Source of the DNA: JBMNOI01 sp050942995
GTDB lineage: Bacteria > Chloroflexota > Anaerolineae > UBA1429
Direction: 5' to 3'
DNA length: 7,744 bases
NCBI GenBank assembly: GCA_050942995.1
Contig: JBMNOI010000155.1
Coordinates: forward strand, 1 to 7,744
The position numbers were made by a program, and so were the translations under genes. The notes beneath the pieces are model-generated. The model saw only the letters and a program-made list of their open reading frames with translations. It made no database searches and was not told the origin of the DNA. Position 1 is the stretch's first letter, and each line of letters begins with the position of its first letter. Shown one piece after another: positions 1-6,197 of the stretch.

Positions 1-36
1 ATCGTGGTCGGCATTGTGCTCACTTCATTGGGCTGA
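1..36 (+). CDS. C-terminal tail of an upstream gene (partial)
   Basis: Frame 1 reads IVVGIVLTSLG and then a TGA stop at 34-36. The next gene starts 15 bases later with its own ribosome binding site. The eleven visible residues are hydrophobic, as expected for the end of a membrane segment, and would fit another membrane component of the same operon. Too little is present to name a family, and chance read-through of a short open frame cannot be excluded. Confidence 0.45.
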   Translation: MVVGIVLTSLG

Positions 37-51
37 CGTGAGGAATCTACG

Positions 52-666
52 ATGAGAAAAGCCTTGCCCATTCTGGCAGCCGTTGTATGCGGGTTGCTGG
101 TGCTGGTCGATTTCTTTGTCCCTGACGCACGTATCGATGCCGTGGGCTCGATTTTGACCGAAGGGACCATCATCCTGGCTGCCTTTGCCCTGCTGCTGGG
201 CATCTTGAATATTCTGAGTGTACACGGTCGCCGCCTGGTGACGTCGGGCGAAAGAGGGCGACCCTACAGCGTCGTCCTCATCGTCGGATTGCTGGTTACC
301 CTGGCCTACGGCGTGGTGGTGCCGGCTTCGTCGACCATGGCATGGCTGTTCGATTTCGTCTATCTGCCGCTTCAGGCGACGCTGGCTGCATTGCTGGCCT
401 TTTTTGCCGTCAGTGCCGCCTATCGTGCCTTTCGACTGCGCAACCTGGAGGCCGTCATCCTGCTGCTGACGAGCCTTTTCGTGCTCCTGGCGTTGCTGCC
501 CTTTAGCGAGGCCATCACCCCCATCATCCCCAATGTGCGCGACTGGCTCTTTAACGTGCCGGTGGCTGCGGGCACGAGGGGTATTATCCTGGGGGTGGCA
601 CTGGGCACCATCGCCACAGCCCTGCGCGTCCTCCTGGCCGTTGACCGACCTTATGCGGGAGAATAG
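52..666 (+). CDS. Polytopic inner-membrane protein, uncharacterised family, 204 aa
   Basis: Integral membrane protein of unknown function. About six hydrophobic segments are visible, near residues 4-23, 36-56, 73-91, 98-121, 130-150 and 174-196. A basic loop (59-70) and a second basic stretch (125-130, AFRLRN) separate them. The best candidates for conserved positions are the AFRLRNLEA stretch and the C-terminal run NVPVAAGTRGIILGVALGTI followed by ALRVLLAVDRPY. From memory, unchecked, these resemble an uncharacterised membrane family usually found beside relatives of the next two genes. The ATG at 52 is preceded by GTGAGGA at 38-44. The stop lies 12 bases before the zinc-ribbon gene, so co-transcription is likely. 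There is no cleavable signal peptide and no catalytic motif that I can recognise. The coding call is firm; the function is unknown. Confidence 0.9.
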   Translation: MRKALPILAAVVCGLLVLVDFFVPDARIDAVGSILTEGTIILAAFALLLGILNILSVHGRRLVTSGERGRPYSVVLIVGLLVTLAYGVVVPASSTMAWLFDFVYLPLQATLAALLAFFAVSAAYRAFRLRNLEAVILLLTSLFVLLALLPFSEAITPIIPNVRDWLFNVPVAAGTRGIILGVALGTIATALRVLLAVDRPYAGE

Positions 667-678
667 GAGCCACGGGGC

Positions 679-2037
679 ATGATCGTTTGTCCTGCATGCG
701 AACATCGAAATCCGGAAGGGCGCGACACCTGTGAGAACTGTGGCGCCTCGCTGGAGCATTTCGTCTATCGCGCCTGCCCGAACTGCGGCGCCCTCAACGC
801 TGCTCAGGATGTCTTCTGTCGGCGTTGCCTTACGGAGCTGAGGGCGGCGCCGCCATCGCCCTCCGCGCCAGAGCCCGGCGCTCTGGAAGAGGAAGCGGTG
901 CCCGGTCCGGAGCCCGTCACCCCGGAGATAGAAGAGCCCGGGCCGCCGGTGGAGCCGGAGGCTGCTCCCGAACAGGCGCCGGTATGGGAGCCCGAGGCCG
1001 CGCTACCGGAGGAAGAGATCGGAGAGCCCCCTCTGCCGGAGGATGAGAACATCTTTGAGGAGATCGGGGGGCCGCTGGATGGGCTGGAAGAGGTGCTATC
1101 CGTCGGGCCGGCCATGTCGGGCGCCTCTATCTCCCGTCCTATGGATGTTACGCCGCCGACCGAGGTCGATCGTGAAGATGCCCAACTATTTCACGAGATT
1201 GCATCGAGCCCGGCGCCGCTGCACGAGCCGATGCAGGTCATTATTCCGCGGCGTACGATGGTTATGCCCTGGGGGCTGCGCCTTTTCCTTTACCTGCTGG
1301 TGCTGATGGCCGCGCTGGTTCCGCTCTTTACCGGTGGCACGTCGCCGTGGAGCGGGCTGGATGCCACAACCGAACCGGCGGCGATGGTGAGCGAGCTGCC
1401 CGAGGGATCGGTGGCGCTGATCTCTTTCGAGTACGACGCATCGTATGCCGGTGAAATGAATCCCGCTGTGTACGGCATTGTGCGCGATCTGGCCGAGCGC
1501 GGGGTGCGCGTGGTGGCGATGAGCACTCGCTTTGGCGGGAATGCGCTGGCCGAGCAGATCCTTCGGCGCGTGTCGGCCGATTTGCCCGAGTATACCTACG
1601 GCGAGGATTATCTGATCCTCGGCTATCTGCCCGGGCAAGAGGCGGGGCTTTATACCCTGGGGCAGAATCTGCGCAACGCTTATAAAGTGGACCACATGCA
1701 ACAGGTGCCGCTGGATGAGCATCCGCTGATGCAGGAACTGATGACGGTGGGTGATTTCGACCGCGTGTTGCTGCTGGCCGATGACGGCCAGATCGTACGG
1801 CAGTGGGTCGAACAGGTGCAGAGCCGCACACCGATCATGGTGGATGTGCTGACGACGACTCGTATCCAGCCGCTGCTCATTCCCTACCGTCAATCGGGGC
1901 AGTTGCACAGCCTGATGGCGGCCGGACGCATGCATGTAGTGCCGGCCTCCAGCGATGGTTATGCCGCACTGATCCTGGTGATGGCGGTGACGGCGCTGAC
2001 GGCAAATCTGTTCATTCGCAGCGGACGGGATGGATAA
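679..2037 (+). CDS. Membrane-anchored double zinc-ribbon protein with extracytoplasmic alpha/beta domain, 452 aa
   Basis: Four parts are visible. (1) Two zinc ribbons: C4-x2-C7 with C18-x2-C21, and C33-x2-C36 with C47-x2-C50. These eight are the only cysteines in the protein. (2) A Pro/Glu/Ala-rich acidic linker, about residues 55-130. (3) A transmembrane segment at about 199-218 preceded by arginines (191-192, 201). (4) A domain at about 220-425 and a second transmembrane segment at 427-446 followed by RSGRDG. By the positive-inside rule both ends are cytoplasmic and the domain is outside. That domain alternates strands and helices in a Rossmann-like way, for example GSVALISFEYD, RGVRVVAMST, DYLILGYLPG and DRVLLLADDG, with a late PYRQSGQL motif. 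From memory, unchecked, the domain resembles an uncharacterised family that normally sits beside relatives of the flanking membrane genes. AGGAG at 665-669 supports the ATG at 679. It probably bridges a cytoplasmic partner and an envelope complex; no enzyme activity can be assigned. Confidence 0.9.
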   Translation: MIVCPACEHRNPEGRDTCENCGASLEHFVYRACPNCGALNAAQDVFCRRCLTELRAAPPSPSAPEPGALEEEAVPGPEPVTPEIEEPGPPVEPEAAPEQAPVWEPEAALPEEEIGEPPLPEDENIFEEIGGPLDGLEEVLSVGPAMSGASISRPMDVTPPTEVDREDAQLFHEIASSPAPLHEPMQVIIPRRTMVMPWGLRLFLYLLVLMAALVPLFTGGTSPWSGLDATTEPAAMVSELPEGSVALISFEYDASYAGEMNPAVYGIVRDLAERGVRVVAMSTRFGGNALAEQILRRVSADLPEYTYGEDYLILGYLPGQEAGLYTLGQNLRNAYKVDHMQQVPLDEHPLMQELMTVGDFDRVLLLADDGQIVRQWVEQVQSRTPIMVDVLTTTRIQPLLIPYRQSGQLHSLMAAGRMHVVPASSDGYAALILVMAVTALTANLFIRSGRDG

Positions 2038-2076
2038 AAAGTCCGATCTCCTCATCCGAAAAACGTAGGAGAATCT

Positions 2077-2793
2077 ATGCCGAGCACTCTGATCGACCCA
2101 ATCGCAAACCTCCCGGCCGAGACCACACAGGTGGTGGGGGTGTGGGTGGCGGCGGTGCTGACACTGGCCGTATTGAGCTTTATACTGGGCGATAACCCGC
2201 TGTTTCGTTTCGCCGAATATCTTTTTGTGGGCGTGGCGGCGGGATACGCTGCCTCACTGACCTGGGTTCATGTACTCTGGCCTCGTATTATACTCCTGGT
2301 GAGTGATCCCAATACCTACTGGTATTACGGCCTCTTTTTCCTGTTGGGGCTGATGTTGCTGGTCCGTGGGGTGAGCGCTATCTCGGTGCTGGGCAATCTG
2401 CCGTTGGGCGTGCTGTTCGGCACGGGCGCCGGACTGGCGCTGGGGGGTGTGCTCACCGGCACGCTGGTGCCTCAGGTGGGCGCCACCATGCTCCCTCTGT
2501 CCGGCGTCGGCTGGCAGGCGGTGGTGAATCGCCTGTTGCTGGCTCTGGGTACCATCGCGACGCTGAGCGCCTTTCACTTTGCTTCGCGCAATGAACGGGC
2601 GGCCAGATGGTCGCCGGGGCGGTTGCTACAGGGAGCCATGGGACTTTTGGGAGGTCTCGGTCGCAAGATCATCATTGTGGCGTTCGGCGCGCTGCTGGCC
2701 GGGGCTCTGTTTACCTTTTTCACCGTGTTGCGGAGCCGCATCGATTTTCTTTACTTTGAGTGGCTCCCTCTGCTGGGAAACTTGGGGTTATAA
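2077..2793 (+). CDS. Polytopic inner-membrane protein, uncharacterised family, 238 aa
   Basis: Integral membrane protein of unknown function. Hydrophobic segments lie near residues 18-38, 45-65, 82-97, 105-130, 147-170 and 196-218. The stretch between the first two, GDNPLFRFAEYLFVGVAAGY (38-57), carries charged and aromatic residues at the membrane boundary and is the likely family signature. From memory, unchecked, a similar DNP-aromatic-KFAEH-like motif marks a widespread uncharacterised membrane family that accompanies the kind of extracytoplasmic domain encoded just upstream. GGAG in TAGGAGAATCT precedes the ATG at 2077, 39 bases after the previous stop. Its own stop is only 3 bases before the MutL-like gene, so the two are almost certainly translated from one message. 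It has no transporter motif that I recognise. Confidence 0.9.
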   Translation: MPSTLIDPIANLPAETTQVVGVWVAAVLTLAVLSFILGDNPLFRFAEYLFVGVAAGYAASLTWVHVLWPRIILLVSDPNTYWYYGLFFLLGLMLLVRGVSAISVLGNLPLGVLFGTGAGLALGGVLTGTLVPQVGATMLPLSGVGWQAVVNRLLLALGTIATLSAFHFASRNERAARWSPGRLLQGAMGLLGGLGRKIIIVAFGALLAGALFTFFTVLRSRIDFLYFEWLPLLGNLGL

Positions 2794-2796
2794 CGA

Positions 2797-4572
2797 ATGA
2801 GTGACCAGAGGACCATCGAGTCCGTTATCGTCGCCGATATCGGCAGCACACTCACCCATGTGTGTCTGATCGACAGGGTGGATGGCGTCTATCGTTTGAT
2901 CGCCCGCGCCGAAGCTCCCAGCACGATCAATGGTCCCGAAAATGATGTCACCGCCGGTCTGCGTCGGGCCGTGAAACGGCTGGAACAGGTGGCGCAACGT
3001 TCCTTTTTCGATCACGAAGACGATCTGATCATGCCCGAGTCGGATGCGGGGATCGGCGTCGATGCCTGCGTGGCGACGGCCAGCGCTGCGCCCCCGCCGG
3101 AATGCGTCATCATCGGGCTGACCGACGACCTGAGTGTGAGCAGCGCTCATCGGGGCTGCCTGGCCTCTAACGTGCTGGTGACCCAAACCATCACCATGGG
3201 CGCGCAGGACGGGCGCTGGGATCACGAGATGCTGTCGGCGCTGCGCCAGTCGCCGCCCGACCTGATCCTGATGGTGGGGGGCGTCGATACCGGCCCCACG
3301 CTGCCGCTGGAAAAGATCGCCCGGGTGTTGGCGACGGTTTTCGAGGATGTGGCCCCCGAGAGACGCCCGGTGCTGGTGTTCGCCGGCAATCAGGAGGCGC
3401 GCCGTCCCGTCGCCGGTATTCTGGCGAGCCTGTTCGATCTGCGCGTGATCGACAATGTTCGGCCCAACATTCACATCGAAAGCCTGGGCGAGCTTCAACG
3501 CGAACTGGCCCAGATCTATGCGCAAACCAAGCTGGCCGCGTTGCCGGGTTATCGACGGCTGCGACGCTGGTGTACCGCACCGATCATGCCCACCTCCGAG
3601 GCTCTCAGCCGGACCTTGCGCTTTATCTCGCAACGCAACGATCTGGCGCAGGGTGTGTTGGGCATCGACGTCGGCGGCGCCACCACCTATGTGGGTGCTG
3701 CGCGAGGAGAGGAATACCAGTGGGTTACCTCGGCAGCCATGGGTACCAGCTATGGCATCCATCATCTGCTGGATATTTCGGGGACTCGCGCGGTGCAGCG
3801 TTGGTTGCCCATTCCGATGAGCACCGAAGAGATCGTGAGTCGCCTGGAGAACGCCCGTCTGCGACCGCGTACCGTCCCCCAGACCATGGAAGATATGCTG
3901 CTGATGCACGCCATGGTGCGCCAGGCCGTGGCGCTGACGCTGCAGCGCCTGTGCGACCAGTACTGGACGCGGGCCAACCACGACACGGCGGAGGGCGTCC
4001 TTCCGGCGTTCGATCTGATGGCGTTACGGGGCGGCACCATCGCCCATACCCGGCAGGATGGGCTGGTCGCTCTGACGGCACTGGATGCTATTCAGCCCGC
4101 GGGATTGACCCAACTGGTGGTAGATTGGGCATCGATGTGGCCACAACTGGGTGCCCTGGCCCAGGTGGCCCCCCTGGCGGCAGCCCAGGTGCTGGAGCAT
4201 GATGGCTCGCACGAGTTGGGCACCGTCGTTGCGCCTATCGGAATGGTGCGCGAGGGGCGAGAGGCCCTGAGCGTCAGAGTGCTCTATGAGAGTGGCGATG
4301 TACGCGAGATTCAAGTGGCCGGCGGAGAGATTCGACGCCTGCCGCTGGCACCCGGACAACATGCGACCCTGGAAGTACAGCCAAGCCGCCATCTGGATAT
4401 CGGCCTGGGGCAAAAGGGCCTGGGCGGACGGGCGCGGGTGCGGGGCGGGAGCCTGGGGATTATTATCGATGCCCGGGGCAGACCGTTAGTTCTGCCCGAT
4501 GACGAGCAAAGCCTTCAGGCCAGGCATCAGCAGTGGTTGGAGAGTTTGGTCCATGACGGCAATAGCTCTTGA
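2797..4572 (+). CDS. MutL/GlmL-family protein (actin/Hsp70-fold ATPase-like), 591 aa
   Basis: The protein matches the glutamate mutase MutL (GlmL) family, which has an actin/Hsp70-type nucleotide-binding fold. Visible motifs are phosphate-1 VADIGSTLT (12-20), a glycine-rich MVGGVDTG (159-166), phosphate-2 LGIDVGGATTYVG (288-300) with Asp291, and an RGGTIAH stretch (411-417) that could be the adenosine motif. In clostridia the mutL gene lies between the two subunit genes of B12-dependent glutamate mutase and is thought to help the mutase; no mutase subunit is visible here. Clostridial MutL is about 460 residues, so this protein carries roughly 130 extra, mainly at the C-terminus (about 460-591). 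That part is beta-rich and glycine-rich, with LGIIIDARGRPLVLP at 553-567. No membrane segment is seen, so it is probably cytoplasmic. The start is 3 bases after the preceding stop with only a weak GGGG ahead, suggesting translational coupling. Family assignment is fairly sure; the role here is not. Confidence 0.85.
   Translation: MSDQRTIESVIVADIGSTLTHVCLIDRVDGVYRLIARAEAPSTINGPENDVTAGLRRAVKRLEQVAQRSFFDHEDDLIMPESDAGIGVDACVATASAAPPPECVIIGLTDDLSVSSAHRGCLASNVLVTQTITMGAQDGRWDHEMLSALRQSPPDLILMVGGVDTGPTLPLEKIARVLATVFEDVAPERRPVLVFAGNQEARRPVAGILASLFDLRVIDNVRPNIHIESLGELQRELAQIYAQTKLAALPGYRRLRRWCTAPIMPTSEALSRTLRFISQRNDLAQGVLGIDVGGATTYVGAARGEEYQWVTSAAMGTSYGIHHLLDISGTRAVQRWLPIPMSTEEIVSRLENARLRPRTVPQTMEDMLLMHAMVRQAVALTLQRLCDQYWTRANHDTAEGVLPAFDLMALRGGTIAHTRQDGLVALTALDAIQPAGLTQLVVDWASMWPQLGALAQVAPLAAAQVLEHDGSHELGTVVAPIGMVREGREALSVRVLYESGDVREIQVAGGEIRRLPLAPGQHATLEVQPSRHLDIGLGQKGLGGRARVRGGSLGIIIDARGRPLVLPDDEQSLQARHQQWLESLVHDGNSS
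4537..4544 (+). promoter_or_regulatory. Ribosome binding site that fixes the start of the KOW-domain gene
   Basis: TTGGAGAG lies 8 bases before the ATG at 4553 and inside the end of the MutL-like gene. The earlier in-frame ATG at 4499 would lengthen the overlap to 74 bases and add 18 residues that do not resemble a domain start, so 4553 is preferred. Confidence 0.6.
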
Positions 4573-5611
4573 GTCGCGGTTCTCGACACTCACCCAGGTT
4601 GTGCGACGGCGTCTGCTGCCCGTGCCGGGCAAGGTGCGGGTGCAGGTGGGTGATCGGGTCGAGGCAGACGACATTGTCGCCGAGGCGACGGTGGAGGGGC
4701 GCCTCCACGTGATCGATCTGGCGCGTGAGTTGGGAACCGGCGCGCCGGACGTGCTGCGCCATGTGCGCGTCTCCAGCGGACAGGCGGTGGAGCGGGATAC
4801 CGTGCTGGCATCGATCCGCCCCTTTGGCCTGCTGCGCAAGGTGGTGCGTGCCCCCTTTGCCGGGGTGATCAAGCGCATCGAAGAGGGATATCTGTTCCTG
4901 CGCTCAGACCCGCAGACTCTTTTGCTGCGGGCCTATGTGCCGGGTGAGGTGGTGGAGCATTATCCGCATCGCGGTGTGGCCGTTCGCGCCATCGGCGCCC
5001 ATGTGCGTGGCGTATGGGGCTGTGGCGATGAGCGGCAGGGCATGCTGGCCACTATGGTCAGCGCGCCGGATGAACCGTTGACCTGGGAGCGCGTCAGCCT
5101 GCGTTATCGGGGCGCCGTGATTGTGGGGGGGATGCTGGATGATTCGCGGGCGGTATATCGTGCTCACCAGTTCGGGCTTCACGGATTGGTGGTGGGCAGC
5201 ATCCTGCCCGAATTGCGCCCGATCTGCAAAGAGATCGGCCTGCCGGTGGTGGTGACCGAGGGGATGGGGCGCATTCCGATGGCCGAGCCGGTGTTTGCGC
5301 TGCTGCAATCCTATCATGGCCGCCAGGCCGTCATCGCCGGTGAGACGCCAGAGGCCGGAACCGAGATCATTATCCCTCTGCGTGAAGCCGACACAACGGC
5401 GGTGACTGTGGCGCCGGCACGACCGGTCGAGATGGGCATGCGCGTGCGCATCATCCGGCAGCCCTACCTGGGCATGATCGGCCAGATCGTCGATCAACCC
5501 CCGGCTCCGCAAGAGACGGCCATCGGCACCGAGACCGAGGGCGCCGAGGTGCGCCTGGCCGATGGGCAGATCGTTTTTGTGCCTTATGTGAATATGGAGC
5601 CGCTGGATTGA
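4553..5611 (+). CDS. Barrel-sandwich (lipoyl-like) and KOW-like domain protein, 352 aa
   Basis: This is an uncharacterised soluble protein. Residues about 22-118 look like a duplicated barrel-sandwich hybrid: PGKVRVQVGDRVEADDIVAE (25-44), then VRVSSGQAVERDTVLASI (71-88) and VRAPFAGVIKRI (98-109). The pattern recalls lipoyl/biotinyl domains, RnfC-type and HlyD-type modules, but no modifiable lysine in a biotin- or lipoyl-type turn is evident. Residues about 186-265 form an alpha/beta stretch with GLHGLVVGSI and GLPVVVTEGMG. The C-terminus (about 293-350), with MGMRVRIIRQPYLGMIGQIV, looks like a KOW/SH3-like barrel and ends in VFVPYVNMEPLD. KOW motifs are known from NusG and ribosomal proteins; here the module may simply be a small beta-barrel. 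The gene overlaps the MutL-like gene by 20 bases and is the last before a terminator, so the two products probably act together. The coding call is firm; the function is unknown. Confidence 0.85.
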   Translation: MTAIALESRFSTLTQVVRRRLLPVPGKVRVQVGDRVEADDIVAEATVEGRLHVIDLARELGTGAPDVLRHVRVSSGQAVERDTVLASIRPFGLLRKVVRAPFAGVIKRIEEGYLFLRSDPQTLLLRAYVPGEVVEHYPHRGVAVRAIGAHVRGVWGCGDERQGMLATMVSAPDEPLTWERVSLRYRGAVIVGGMLDDSRAVYRAHQFGLHGLVVGSILPELRPICKEIGLPVVVTEGMGRIPMAEPVFALLQSYHGRQAVIAGETPEAGTEIIIPLREADTTAVTVAPARPVEMGMRVRIIRQPYLGMIGQIVDQPPAPQETAIGTETEGAEVRLADGQIVFVPYVNMEPLD

Positions 5612-5642
5612 CGGGCTGAACGGCCAATCTCGTAACGACATG

Positions 5643-5671
5643 GCGGCCCGCCGCTCAGGGGGCCGCTTTTT
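5643..5671 (+). terminator. Rho-independent terminator closing the membrane/MutL operon
   Basis: GCGGCCC (5643-5649) pairs perfectly with GGGCCGC (5660-5666) around a 10-base loop. Five T residues follow at 5667-5671. It lies 31 bases after the stop of the KOW-domain gene and marks the boundary with the gat operon. Confidence 0.85.
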
Positions 5672-5736
5672 CTATCGTTCTATCTCAGCAGAAGAGCGTC
5701 GACACAGGGGGGCAGTAACCGGCAGTCTCTGCGATC

Positions 5737-5753
5737 GGAGGGGCCGGACCTCC
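5737..5753. repeat. Short inverted repeat upstream of the gat promoter
   Basis: GGAGG (5737-5741) and CCTCC (5749-5753) are separated by 7 bases and end 4 bases before the putative -35 box. This could be an operator half-site pair or chance in GC-rich DNA. Nothing else supports a regulator here. Confidence 0.25.
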
Positions 5754-5757
5754 TCAT

Positions 5758-5786
5758 TTGCGGTCGCCATAAAGGGGTGATATAAT
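5758..5786 (+). promoter_or_regulatory. Sigma70-type promoter for gatCA
   Basis: A perfect -10 box TATAAT (5781-5786) lies 17 bases after TTGCGG (5758-5763), which keeps the TTG core of the -35 consensus. Transcription would start near 5793, about 30 bases before the gatC start at 5824, leaving room for its ribosome binding site. The site lies just after the terminator of the previous operon, as expected for a new transcription unit. Confidence 0.65.
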
Positions 5787-5808
5787 GGCCCGCGTCTACA
5801 TCGGAAAA

Positions 5809-5814
5809 GGGGGA
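5809..5814 (+). promoter_or_regulatory. gatC ribosome binding site
   Basis: GGGGGA lies 9 bases before the ATG at 5824. It supports that start over the in-frame ATG at 5785, which falls inside the -10 box and upstream of the expected transcript start. Confidence 0.55.
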
Positions 5815-5823
5815 CGTCGTCCG

Positions 5824-6117
5824 ATGAAATTGGATCGCGAGCAAGTGCTGCACATCGCCGAGCTGGCCAAGCTGAGCCTCACCGAAAAAGAGACCGAGCT
5901 TTTTGCCGAACAGCTCTCCGAAATCCTCGAATATGCCGAGAGATTGAATCGCCTGGATACCGACGCCATTCCGCCGACGGCCCAGGCTATCCATATGCGT
6001 AACGTGGTTCGCCCCGATACGGTACGCCCCTCGCTCTCACCGGATCAGATCCTCGCCAATGCACCCCAGCGCCAGGACGATTACTTTCGGGTCAAGCCGA
6101 TCCTGGAGGAAGAATAG
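5824..6117 (+). CDS. gatC: Aspartyl/glutamyl-tRNA amidotransferase subunit C
   Basis: GatC is the small scaffold subunit of the GatCAB amidotransferase. It wraps around GatA and GatB in the cytoplasmic complex that converts Glu-tRNA(Gln) to Gln-tRNA(Gln) and Asp-tRNA(Asn) to Asn-tRNA(Asn). From the ATG at 5824 the product is 97 residues, close to the usual 95 or so. Family features are the N-terminal REQVLHIAELAKLSLTE helix start, an acidic FAEQLSEIL helix, the LNRLDTDAIPPTAQ turn, RPDTVRPSLSPDQILANAPQ, and the typical end DDYFRVKPILEEE. A longer in-frame start at 5785 would add 13 residues (MARVYIGKGGRRP) not expected in GatC, and it overlaps the -10 box. gatA follows after 80 bases, which fits a gatCA operon. 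Confidence 0.95.
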   Translation: MKLDREQVLHIAELAKLSLTEKETELFAEQLSEILEYAERLNRLDTDAIPPTAQAIHMRNVVRPDTVRPSLSPDQILANAPQRQDDYFRVKPILEEE

Positions 6118-6122
6118 GGTAT

Positions 6123-6168
6123 CGCGCCTCGTAGCGCGTGGGGGCACGGGTCCCGTCTGCCTGCACGC
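6123..6168 (+). other. Inverted repeats in the gatC-gatA spacer
   Basis: The 80-base spacer contains CGCGC (6123-6127) with GCGCG (6134-6138), and then ACGGG-T-CCCGT (6146-6156). The second is enclosed by GCGTG (6136-6140) and CACGC (6164-6168). The transcript could form one or two alternative GC-rich hairpins. No T-run follows, so it is not an obvious terminator. It might affect mRNA stability or the ratio of GatC to GatA, or be chance in GC-rich sequence. Confidence 0.35.
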
Positions 6169-6184
6169 CCGTTGAGCAACGTGT

Positions 6185-6191
6185 GGAGGAG
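6185..6191 (+). promoter_or_regulatory. gatA ribosome binding site, supporting a TTG start
   Basis: GGAGGAG is a near-ideal Shine-Dalgarno sequence, 6 bases before TTG at 6198. The alternative GTG at 6138 lies in the hairpin-prone spacer and has no comparably good site. Confidence 0.7.
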
Positions 6192-6197
6192 ATCGAC

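Noticed and set aside
25..759. A 244-codon minus-strand frame opposite the first membrane protein
   Set aside because: The Gln/His/Asp-rich product is typical of the reverse of hydrophobic coding sequence. It crosses two + strand genes and their gap.
844..1053. Possible repeat array in the GC-rich stretch of the zinc-ribbon gene
   Set aside because: The sequence is a low-complexity Pro/Glu/Ala codon run without a fixed repeat unit, explained by the flexible protein linker.
1186..2055. A 289-codon minus-strand frame opposite the zinc-ribbon gene
   Set aside because: Composition is again His/Gln/Arg-rich, with no motif and no separate promoter or spacing. The + strand frame has zinc ribbons and membrane segments.
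2788..3981. A 397-codon open frame on the minus strand opposite the MutL-like gene
   Set aside because: The product is His/Gln/Arg-rich with no domain, and it lies wholly opposite a gene with clear nucleotide-binding motifs.
4499..4552. Longer start for the KOW-domain protein
   Set aside because: It would enlarge the overlap to 74 bases, adds residues unlike a domain start, and has a weaker ribosome binding context than the ATG at 4553.
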